Shown piece by piece: positions 17,079-24,863 of a DNA stretch of 39,255 bases. The translations under genes were made by a program, and so were the position numbers. The notes beneath the pieces are model-generated. The model saw only the letters and a program-made list of their open reading frames with translations. It was not told the DNA's origin and did no database searches. The stretch is taken from NCBI GenBank assembly GCA_030648645.1, contig JAUSHL010000006.1:1-39255 (forward strand), read 5' to 3'. This DNA is from Candidatus Daviesbacteria bacterium. Lineage in GTDB: Bacteria; Patescibacteriota; Microgenomatia; Daviesbacterales; UBA10151. Numbering within the stretch: position 1 is the stretch's first letter; each line of letters opens with the position of its first letter.

Positions 17079-18716
17079 ATGGTCAAAAATTTCCTCTCAC
17101 TTCTTTCCACAAGACAAACATCAATCTTATCCGGAGCTGTTGTTTTAATGGTCACGGTTTTTGCTTCCAAAATTTTGGGCTTAGTCAGAGACAGATTGCT
17201 TGCCCAATTTTTTGCTCCTGATCAATTGGCTGTTTTTTTGGCAGCTTTTAGATTACCCGATTTGTTGTTTCAATTACTTATTTTTGGAGCAATTTCTGTA
17301 GCTTTCATTCCTGTTTTTACAGATTATATTCACAAAAAAGGAGAGAAAGAAGCGTTTGCTTTTGCTTCAGATATTTTAAATATGGTACTTCTATTTTTTT
17401 CTATTGTTACTGTTATTGTCTTTTTTTTCTGTGGTCCGATTACTAATTTAATTGTTCCCGGTTTTACCGATTCACAAAAAGAATTAACCACAGCTTTGAC
17501 TCAGGTAATTTTATTGGGGCAGATTATTTTGGTCATCGGATCATTTTTTACCGGAATTTGTCAGTCCTATCAAAGATTTGTTGTACCTGCACTATCTTCT
17601 ATTCTTTATAATGTGGGGATCATTTTTGGGATTTTATTTTTAGTGCCTTACTGGGGTATTTTCGGACCGGCTTATGGAGTAATTATTGGAGCATCTTTGT
17701 ATGTTTTGGTGCAAATTCCGCTGGTTTCCTCCTTAGGTTTTAGACATCTTTTGAGATTAAACTTTCAAAGTTCCGGAATCCGTGAAGTTACCGGTATGAT
17801 GAGTATCAGAACATTGGGTATTGCCATGGAACAAATCAATGAAACTGTTGGTTTAATATTGGCCACCTTAATTACTACCTCTTCTGTCACTTTTTTAACT
17901 TTTGCTCAACACTTGCAAACTGTGCCAATCGGACTTTTTGGGGCAACACTGGCACAAGCAGCCTTACCGGTATTAGCGCGGGAAAACACTAAAGGGGAAA
18001 CTGCTTCTTTTAGAATTACTCTTTTGACTACGATGCATCAAATCATGTTTTTGTGTTTGCCGGCCACAGCTATTCTAATTGTGCTTCGCATTCCGGCTGT
18101 CAGATTGGTCTTTGGGGCTTCGCAGTTTAATTGGGAAGCGACTGTTCTAACAGGAAAAACTGTGGCCTTTCTGGCTTTAGGATTGGCTGCTCAGGCAGTC
18201 ATACTTTTGCTAGTTCGAGCTTTCTATGCTCTGAAAGATACCAGAACTCCGGTGATTGTGTCTGTGGTTACGGTAATTTTAAATGTAGGTTTAAGCTATT
18301 ACTTTGTGGTTATTGCGCATATGGAAGTTTGGAGTTTGGGTTTGGCTTATGCTATTACGGCTAATTTAGCCGTTTTGATGTTGCTTTACTTTTTGAATAG
18401 AAAAGTAGGAGGATTTGAAAGATTCAATCTTTTTATACCTGCTTTTAAAATGATTTTTTCAGCTTTAGTAGCAGCTGTGGCTTTATATCTACCAATTAAA
18501 TCTTTGGATCAGTTGGTTTTTGATACAACCAGAACTGTTAATTTAATTGTATTAACAGGTATTGCTTCTTTGTTTGGATTGACTGTTTATTTTGTGATGG
18601 TCTATTTATTAAAAGTTAAGGAATTGGAAACTTTTGGAGGAATGATTAAAAAGATTTATCATTTCCAATTTAAGTCAGAATCAAAAGAAATTATTGATGA
18701 TACAGGAACTGTCTAA
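17079..18716 (+). CDS. murJ: lipid II flippase MurJ/MviN family
   Basis: SKILGLVRDRLLAQFF, AFRLPDLLFQLLIFGAISVAFIPVF, multiple TM segments. Confidence 0.93.
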   Translation: MVKNFLSLLSTRQTSILSGAVVLMVTVFASKILGLVRDRLLAQFFAPDQLAVFLAAFRLPDLLFQLLIFGAISVAFIPVFTDYIHKKGEKEAFAFASDILNMVLLFFSIVTVIVFFFCGPITNLIVPGFTDSQKELTTALTQVILLGQIILVIGSFFTGICQSYQRFVVPALSSILYNVGIIFGILFLVPYWGIFGPAYGVIIGASLYVLVQIPLVSSLGFRHLLRLNFQSSGIREVTGMMSIRTLGIAMEQINETVGLILATLITTSSVTFLTFAQHLQTVPIGLFGATLAQAALPVLARENTKGETASFRITLLTTMHQIMFLCLPATAILIVLRIPAVRLVFGASQFNWEATVLTGKTVAFLALGLAAQAVILLLVRAFYALKDTRTPVIVSVVTVILNVGLSYYFVVIAHMEVWSLGLAYAITANLAVLMLLYFLNRKVGGFERFNLFIPAFKMIFSALVAAVALYLPIKSLDQLVFDTTRTVNLIVLTGIASLFGLTVYFVMVYLLKVKELETFGGMIKKIYHFQFKSESKEIIDDTGTV

Positions 18717-18736
18717 TTTAAGGTACAATATGCCTC

Positions 18737-18820
18737 ATGAATATTAAGAATTTTTCCATCATAGGGCTACCTTCGCCTTTGGCGAACGATCCTGTAATCG
18801 AGAAGGAGTTTATTGTATGA
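18737..18820 (+). other. short upstream ORF repeating the LepA N-terminus
   Basis: MNIKNFSIIGLPSPLANDPVIEKEFIV*; its TGA overlaps the lepA ATG (gtATGA); contains hairpin TTCGCC-TTT-GGCGAA. Confidence 0.65.
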
Positions 18821-20742
18821 ATATAAAGAACTTCTCGATTATTGCTCATGTTGATCATGGCAAATCAACTTTAGCGGATAGATTATTGGAAGTTACAGGA
18901 ACTATCACGGGTAATAAAATGCAACCACAACTGCTTGATTCTCTGGCATTGGAGCGCGAACGTGGAATCACTATCAAACTCGCTCCAGTCAGAATGAAGT
19001 ATAAATCATCTGTCATTGCGAGCACTTCGATGTCATTGCGAGCGGAGCGAAGCAATCTCAGTGTAAACTCCGCGAAGCAATCTGATGATGAGATTGCTTC
19101 GTCGTCCGGCTCTGCCGGAGCTCCTCGCAATGACGAAAAAGAATATACGCTGAATCTGATAGATACTCCCGGCCATGTGGATTTTTCTTATGAAGTATCG
19201 AGATCTTTGGCAGCGGTTGAGGGGGCAATATTGTTAGTGGATGCAACTTCTGGTATTCAGGCGCAAACTTTATCTCATGGTCTTTCGGCACTGGAACAAA
19301 ATTTAACTTTAATTCCGGTAATTAATAAGGTTGACTTGTTGTCAACCTTGCGATCACCTAACGGTGATCTAAAAATTGATTTTGAGCGTTTAGATGAAAT
19401 AAAAATACAGTTAATTGATACTTTTGGATTTTTGGAAGAGGAGATTTTATTAGTTTCAGGGAAAACAGGCAAAGGAGTAAAAGAGCTTTTGGAGGAAATT
19501 ATTAAAAGAGTGCCTTCGCCAAAAATAGATGATAAAAAACCACTCCGGGCTTTAATATTTGATTCTTTTTTTGATACTTATAAGGGGGTAGTGGCAGGAG
19601 TAAGAATAGTTGATGGGGAAGTGCCAAAAGTGGGCACAAAAATAAAATTTTTAGGGACAGGGGCAATTGGGGAAGTTTTAGAAAAAGGCTATTTTTCTCC
19701 CGGACTTACTCCTATCGAAGATCTAAAATCAGGAGAAATTGGCTATATCGCCACAGGTATTAAACAATCAGATCTTGTCAGAGTTGGCGACACAATATCA
19801 CACCCTCGGGGTGTGATAGAACCTTTACCTGGTTACAAGGAAGTAAAGCCAATGGTTTATGTGGGACTTTATCCAATTGAACAATCAGAATTTTTGGAAC
19901 TTAAAGAGGTTTTAAATAAATTTAGATTAACTGATCCGGCTTTTACTTATGTTCCGGAAAATTCCCAAGCCTTGGGAGCTGGATTTAGATGTGGATTTTT
20001 AGGATTACTTCATGCAGAGGTGGTTCAACAAAGATTATCGGAGGAATTTAATATTGATCTTTTGGCCACCACGCCATCAGTTGAATATTTAGTTGAAGAT
20101 GTCCCAATAACCAATCCTGCAGATCTTCCTCAAGGCGAGAACATTAAAGATTTAAAGGAACCTTGGGTAAAGTTGAGAATTTTTACTCCGCAAGAGTTTA
20201 TTGGGGGGATTATGGACTTGGTTTCAGAAAAAAGAGGAATTTTTCAAAATCAAACTTACTTTGGAAATCAGGTGGAATTACTTTATGAAATGCCACTTTC
20301 AGAAATGATCACTGATTTTTATGATAAATTAAAATCAGTGTCATCAGGATTTGCTTCATTGGATTGGGACTTTTTAGAATTTCGGGAAATTGATGCAGTG
20401 AGAGTTGATATTTTGGTAGGAGGAGAAAAAGTTGATGCATTGTCGACGATTATTGTAAGATCAAGAGCAGAAAGTGTGGGCAGAAGATTAGTTAGTAAAT
20501 TAAAAGATGTATTACCAAGGCAAAATTTTGAAATTGCACTTCAGGCAATAGTTGGGGGTAAAATTATTGCCCGTGAGACAATTTCTCCTTTTCGCAAAGA
20601 TGTGATAGCAAAGCTTTATGGAGGGGACAGAACCAGAAAAGATAAGCTTTTAGATAAGCAGAAAAAAGGGAAAAAGAAAATGAAAATGATAGGACGTGTT
20701 GAAATTCCTCAGGAGGCTTTTTTAAGTATTTTAAAAAGTTAA
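18817..20742 (+). CDS. lepA: translation elongation factor 4 (LepA)
   Basis: MNIKNFSIIAHVDHGKSTLADRLLE, LERERGITIK, LNLIDTPGHVDFSYEVSRSLAA, AGFRCGFLGLLHAEVVQQRL. Confidence 0.96.
   Translation: MNIKNFSIIAHVDHGKSTLADRLLEVTGTITGNKMQPQLLDSLALERERGITIKLAPVRMKYKSSVIASTSMSLRAERSNLSVNSAKQSDDEIASSSGSAGAPRNDEKEYTLNLIDTPGHVDFSYEVSRSLAAVEGAILLVDATSGIQAQTLSHGLSALEQNLTLIPVINKVDLLSTLRSPNGDLKIDFERLDEIKIQLIDTFGFLEEEILLVSGKTGKGVKELLEEIIKRVPSPKIDDKKPLRALIFDSFFDTYKGVVAGVRIVDGEVPKVGTKIKFLGTGAIGEVLEKGYFSPGLTPIEDLKSGEIGYIATGIKQSDLVRVGDTISHPRGVIEPLPGYKEVKPMVYVGLYPIEQSEFLELKEVLNKFRLTDPAFTYVPENSQALGAGFRCGFLGLLHAEVVQQRLSEEFNIDLLATTPSVEYLVEDVPITNPADLPQGENIKDLKEPWVKLRIFTPQEFIGGIMDLVSEKRGIFQNQTYFGNQVELLYEMPLSEMITDFYDKLKSVSSGFASLDWDFLEFREIDAVRVDILVGGEKVDALSTIIVRSRAESVGRRLVSKLKDVLPRQNFEIALQAIVGGKIIARETISPFRKDVIAKLYGGDRTRKDKLLDKQKKGKKKMKMIGRVEIPQEAFLSILKS
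19012..19134. repeat. GTCATTGCG...CGCAATGAC repeat within lepA (123 nt)
   Basis: Encodes VIASTSMSLRAERSNLSVNSAKQSDDEIASSSGSAGAPRND between VRMKYKS and EKEYTLNLIDTPGH. Confidence 0.92.
19327..19369. repeat. two adjacent perfect hairpins in lepA
   Basis: AAGGTTGAC-TTGTT-GTCAACCTT then GATCACC-TAAC-GGTGATC. Confidence 0.85.
19796..19818. repeat. in-frame hairpin TATCACACCC-TCG-GGGTGTGATA in lepA
   Basis: Same subtype as the intergenic hairpins at 14954, 29559, 30279, 31290 and 33372; encodes ISHPRGVI. Confidence 0.88.
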
Positions 20743-20746
20743 TCAT

Positions 20747-21079
20747 ATGAGCGAGATAAAAAATTATTTATTCGGGGTTATCAGAATTGAATATCAAACT
20801 GAAGCTGATCAACTAACTGCTCTTGCAACAATTGTAAGAAAAAAACAGGCATTTGAAATTGAGAGTGGTTATAGAAGATCAGATTCTACTGGCAATTTTC
20901 TTTTAGCAGTAGCACATGGAGGTTATATCCATGATGAGAGCATTGTCAAACAGGCTGGTTTTAAATCTAGGTTGATAGGATTATTGTGGTGGCGAAGAAC
21001 AGGTTTGCTACCCTTGAATTTACCTGATGAATTTGGGAGAAAATATTTGCAAAATAGCTACTGTGTAGATGATAGTTAA
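20747..21079 (+). CDS. hypothetical protein (110 aa)
   Basis: Complete ORF immediately after lepA. Confidence 0.5.
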   Translation: MSEIKNYLFGVIRIEYQTEADQLTALATIVRKKQAFEIESGYRRSDSTGNFLLAVAHGGYIHDESIVKQAGFKSRLIGLLWWRRTGLLPLNLPDEFGRKYLQNSYCVDDS

Positions 21080-21086
21080 TAATCAA

Positions 21087-21135
21087 AGTTTAGCTTGACA
21101 CCTTTTAGCTTGACACCTTTAAGGTGGACGCCTAA
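21087..21135 (+). repeat. left direct repeat flanking the RelE/RelB locus
   Basis: AGTTTAGCTTGACACCTTTTAGCTTGACACCTTTAAGGTGGACGCCTAAAC. Confidence 0.85.
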
Positions 21136-21141
21136 ACAATA

Positions 21142-21160
21142 TTCCACCTCGGGGGTGGGA
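21142..21160. repeat. hairpin TTCCACC-TCGGG-GGTGGGA
   Basis: Member of the TTG/TCG-loop hairpin superfamily. Confidence 0.65.
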
Positions 21161-21169
21161 TGTCAGAAG

Positions 21170-21427
21170 CTAATTATATGTTTGAGTAGTGCGGCGTGCT
21201 ACTTCGGCAATTTTTATTATTTTTTCTGTATCATCTACTCCGAAGAAAATTCTATACTCCCCAGCTCGTAAGCGGTACACATCAGGTTTAGTAGTTTCTA
21301 GCTTAATACCAAACTGACGGGGATTTTCTAGAATAGATTCAATTTTTTTTAGGATTTTAATTTGTTCTTTTTTAGGGAATTTTTTTATTTCTTTTTCAAA
21401 ACGACGAGTATAAACGGGTCGGTACAT
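21170..21427 (-). CDS. RelE/ParE superfamily toxin
   Basis: RRFEKEIKKFPKKEQIKILKKIESILENPRQ...YRLRAGEYRIFFGVDD. Confidence 0.85.
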   Translation of the reverse strand: MYRPVYTRRFEKEIKKFPKKEQIKILKKIESILENPRQFGIKLETTKPDVYRLRAGEYRIFFGVDDTEKIIKIAEVARRTTQTYN

Positions 21428-21428
21428 T

Positions 21429-21728
21429 TTAAATCCCCAGATTCTTTTTTAGTTGTTCGTGAGAAATACCTTTTCCTTCATCAATTTCCCTTAATCCTTT
21501 ATAAACAGATTCAATAAAGCCAGGTTTTTGTAAATCACTTAAAGTTTCATATAAATTCAAGTATGATTCCAAGTCAATTAACACAGCTTGTGGCATACCA
21601 TGCTGGGTTACTACCAGTTCTCCTCCTTCTTTAGGAAGTCTATCCAAGACGTCGCTTAATTGACGACGCAATTCGTCTATACCTATAAATTTCTTTTGTA
21701 AAACCTCAGCTAAATCTAATGTTTGCAT
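21429..21728 (-). CDS. Phd/YefM/RelB-type antitoxin
   Basis: FIGIDELRRQLSDVLDRLPKEGGELVVTQHGMPQAVLIDLESYLNL. Confidence 0.85.
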   Translation of the reverse strand: MQTLDLAEVLQKKFIGIDELRRQLSDVLDRLPKEGGELVVTQHGMPQAVLIDLESYLNLYETLSDLQKPGFIESVYKGLREIDEGKGISHEQLKKNLGI

Positions 21729-21778
21729 GATGTAATCCTATCGTATTCCTAATGTTTTGTCAAGATATTGTTTAAAAA

Positions 21779-21864
21779 AGTTTAGCTTGACACCGCGTCA
21801 AACGCGGTTAGTCGAGTTTGACTCGACACCTTTTAGCTTGACACCTTTAAGGTGGACGCCTAAA
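21779..21864 (+). repeat. right direct repeat flanking the RelE/RelB locus
   Basis: Same core as 21087-21135 with two extra hairpins (ACCGCG-TCAAA-CGCGGT; GTCGAG-TTTGA-CTCGAC). Confidence 0.85.
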
Positions 21865-22030
21865 TATTTATTACAGATCAGGGGCACAACTGATCGCATT
21901 AGATCGAAGATCGCAAGTTCTGCTTATAGCTTATAGCGACTGATTGTACCATTTCTGAGCTTAATTCAAATTTTTGAGGTTGATTTTAATTTAATTTTGG
22001 AGTAAATTACGGGGACGATATTTTATAATT

Positions 22031-22288
22031 ATGACAGAAGTAAATAAATTTCTTGGTATAACAATAGTGAAAGAAACCCGTCAGGAAAGACAACAAAGAG
22101 TTGAAGTACTGTCTCGTGCATCAAATGAATTGGCAAATGGATTGCCCAATGGTCTACCTGATGCCGATCGTTTTATCTGGGATGAACGAAAAAGACTTTC
22201 TCACAGAATAGAATTTTTGGATGGATCTATTTGTCATTTTGGTTTAAGACGTTGGCAATTAATTATTACTATCTTAAAACAGGTCTGA
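22031..22288 (+). CDS. hypothetical protein (85 aa)
   Basis: Complete ORF. Confidence 0.45.
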   Translation: MTEVNKFLGITIVKETRQERQQRVEVLSRASNELANGLPNGLPDADRFIWDERKRLSHRIEFLDGSICHFGLRRWQLIITILKQV

Positions 22289-22339
22289 AAAATTTACCGG
22301 TTGATTTATAGACACTCAAGTTTTAAAATCTCATTTATC

Positions 22340-22681
22340 ATGACAGAATCTAATATTGAAACAATTCAATTTCCCATAGAACCAGGTCATGAAAAAAAGA
22401 CTCTTGATTTTTATCTTCACAGAATTGAATATTTAGCAAAATTACAAAAAAAACTTGAAAAACAATTTGAGCAGTACCCATTCGAGATTTCGTTAATTAA
22501 AATTGCTGGTTTTGAAGCTTATAGAGGTTTAAAAGCTACAGTAAATGTTATTGAAAAACCAAAGAATTTGAGATCAACATCTTCCGGCAGAAAATTTGCA
22601 GAAGAAGCTTTTGAATACTTTGGAATTAAAGTAAATAAAGGAAATCCCTCAATTGATTCGTGCATAAATGACATCAAATAA
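22340..22681 (+). CDS. hypothetical protein (113 aa)
   Basis: ORF with internal ATG at 22340 (MTESNIETIQFPIEPGHEKKTLDFYLHRIEYLAKLQKK). Confidence 0.5.
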   Translation: MTESNIETIQFPIEPGHEKKTLDFYLHRIEYLAKLQKKLEKQFEQYPFEISLIKIAGFEAYRGLKATVNVIEKPKNLRSTSSGRKFAEEAFEYFGIKVNKGNPSIDSCINDIK

Positions 22682-22711
22682 AACTCATTTTCTGCTAGAA
22701 TACATAAAGCT

Positions 22712-23797
22712 ATGAAAGATGAAAAGTTTTTAGAAATTATTGATAAAAATGAACTCTCTCCACGGTCTAATGTCCGTGGTTTCGAGTTCTTGTCTGACGA
22801 CAATAAAACTGTTTTAATTATTGCTTCTGATCCTTTGGATTTTGATTGTTTGGGATCAGGTTTAATTTTAAAAAAATATTTGGAATCTTTGGGAAAAATT
22901 GTAACCCTAATGTGGCCTGGGGAAGCAACCCGCGAGGATAGAGATTATTTTAGATTTTTACCTTATTTTAATGAAGTTATTTTTAAAGATACCAGAGAGA
23001 TTTTAAAAAAGAAAAATTTTGATGTTTTAATCTTGGTAGATGGCTCCTCTTTGGTCCAATTTTATGATACTTCTAAAACAATTGATAATCCTCCAGATTT
23101 AAGTATTTATGACACCAGAATTCATATTGATCATCATTTAGATAATGGACAGGTTTTGGGAACCTATACAATCAGAGATGTTGGTGCCAGTGCTGCTACA
23201 AAAATAATTTTGGAAAAAATTGTCCCCCGGGATTTTATTGATGAAAAATTAGCAACTTTGGGATATTCTGCTATTTTGTGGGATACAGGAAATTTTCAGT
23301 GGCAATTTAATGATGGAACTTTGGAAATTGCTGACTTTTTACTGCAAAAGGGTGCAGAGGTAGATTTTTTACTTAATAAACTTTACAGTTCTTATCCAAA
23401 ACTTCGACTGGAAATGCTTTCTTTAGCAATTAAAAATATTGAATATGATGATAAGTTAAAAACATTATTTTTATTTTTGCCATATCAAACATTTCAGGAA
23501 GAAAAATTGGATGAAAATAAATTTAAGGAACTTCGAGAAGTATTTGTTGATGAAATTGCCGGGAAAATTACCGGGTATGACAGGGGGATTTTAATTTATG
23601 AAAAAGAACCCAATAAAATAAAAATTTCAGCCCGAGGCAATAATTTGTATAACAAAATTAATTTACCTAAAATTCTTTCAGAATTGACTCCTCAGGGTGG
23701 AGGACATTTTAATGCTGCCGGAGCAGAAACAAAAGGGGATTTTGAGGAAATTAAAAAAGCCCTTTTAGAAACGATTCAGAAATATCTTCAAAAATAA
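22712..23797 (+). CDS. DHH/DHHA1 family phosphoesterase (NrnA-like)
   Basis: IIASDPLDFDCLGSGLILKKYL, IHIDHHLDN, GASAATKIILE, ILWDTGNF, GGGHFNAAGAE. Confidence 0.88.
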   Translation: MKDEKFLEIIDKNELSPRSNVRGFEFLSDDNKTVLIIASDPLDFDCLGSGLILKKYLESLGKIVTLMWPGEATREDRDYFRFLPYFNEVIFKDTREILKKKNFDVLILVDGSSLVQFYDTSKTIDNPPDLSIYDTRIHIDHHLDNGQVLGTYTIRDVGASAATKIILEKIVPRDFIDEKLATLGYSAILWDTGNFQWQFNDGTLEIADFLLQKGAEVDFLLNKLYSSYPKLRLEMLSLAIKNIEYDDKLKTLFLFLPYQTFQEEKLDENKFKELREVFVDEIAGKITGYDRGILIYEKEPNKIKISARGNNLYNKINLPKILSELTPQGGGHFNAAGAETKGDFEEIKKALLETIQKYLQK

Positions 23798-23926
23798 TAT
23801 GAGTTCAATTTTCTCTAATGTCATCCCGCACTGGTCCTTCGATACACTCAGGACACTGAGCTTGTCGAATGTGATGCGGGATCTATATAGATTCCGGATC
23901 AAGTCCGGAATGACAAAAAATAAGTA

Positions 23927-23963
23927 TTGACATTTATTAGCAGTCTTGATATATTACTGCTAG
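23927..23963 (+). promoter_or_regulatory. putative sigma70-type promoter with CIRCE-like operator upstream of hrcA
   Basis: TTGACA (23927-23932), 17 nt spacer, TATATT (23950-23955); overlapping TTAGCAGTC-N9-TACTGCTAG (23937-23963) versus CIRCE TTAGCACTC-N9-GAGTGCTAA. Confidence 0.75.
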
Positions 23964-23993
23964 TGACGTACCGTTGGGTACATCATTTTTAAT

Positions 23994-24719
23994 ATGTCAG
24001 ATTTATCGGAAAGACAAAAACAACTTCTAAAAGTAATTATTGAACTTTATGTAAAAACCGGTGATCCGGTTTCCTCCGATTTGATTGAAAAAAATTCCAG
24101 TATTGGTGTTTCCCCTGCTACTTTAAGAAATGAGATGGTTAGACTAACTGATTCAGGATTTTTAAAACAGCCTCATACCAGTGCAGGCAGAGTACCAACT
24201 GCTTTGGGTTTCAGATTATATATCGCCGAGCTCATGAAAGAAAAAGAAGTTTCAGTAGTTGATGAAGTTAATTTAAGACAACAGGTTTTGGATGTCAGGA
24301 CAGAATTTAATAAAATGTTGCAGGTTGCCACCAAAGCTTTAGCCCGGAAATGCGGAACTTTGGCAATTTCCTTGCATGACGACGATGTTTTTTACTCCGG
24401 GGCTGCCAGTATTTTAGATTTACCGGAATTTTTTGATATTGATGTCACCCGTTTTGTGTTATCTTTATTTGATGAATGTTCCCTGCTTCATCAGATTTTA
24501 GATCAGGCAAAAGGTGTTGATCCTTTGCATATTATTTTTGGAGAAGAAACAGGCTATGAATACCTAATACCTACCAGTTTTGCTTTTTTAAATTTTGAAA
24601 CAAAATTTGGCAATCAGGGTATAATTGGAGTTATTGGTCCAAATAGATTAAACTTCCCTCTGGTTATACCTTATCTTAGATATGTGGGAAGAGTTTTAAC
24701 AGAAGGGAGCAGTATTTAA
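23994..24719 (+). CDS. hrcA: heat-inducible transcription repressor HrcA (short form)
   Basis: LSERQKQLLKVIIELYVKTGDPVSS...GVSPATLRNEMVRLTDSGFLKQPHTSAGRVPT. Confidence 0.92.
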   Translation: MSDLSERQKQLLKVIIELYVKTGDPVSSDLIEKNSSIGVSPATLRNEMVRLTDSGFLKQPHTSAGRVPTALGFRLYIAELMKEKEVSVVDEVNLRQQVLDVRTEFNKMLQVATKALARKCGTLAISLHDDDVFYSGAASILDLPEFFDIDVTRFVLSLFDECSLLHQILDQAKGVDPLHIIFGEETGYEYLIPTSFAFLNFETKFGNQGIIGVIGPNRLNFPLVIPYLRYVGRVLTEGSSI

Positions 24720-24863
24720 AAAGGAGTGTAAATTCGAAGCACGAAATCCGAAATCCGAAACAAATTCTAATAAGCAAAATACAAAACTGTTTTGAATTTT
24801 GAAAATTTGAATTTTGAAAATTGTTTCGAGTTTCGATTTTAGAATTTCGAATTTGAATTAATT

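Noticed and set aside
18855-19472. Antisense ORFs across lepA (91, 77 and 65 aa)
   Set aside because: Opposite a strongly conserved coding gene and partly made of repeat DNA; no independent support.
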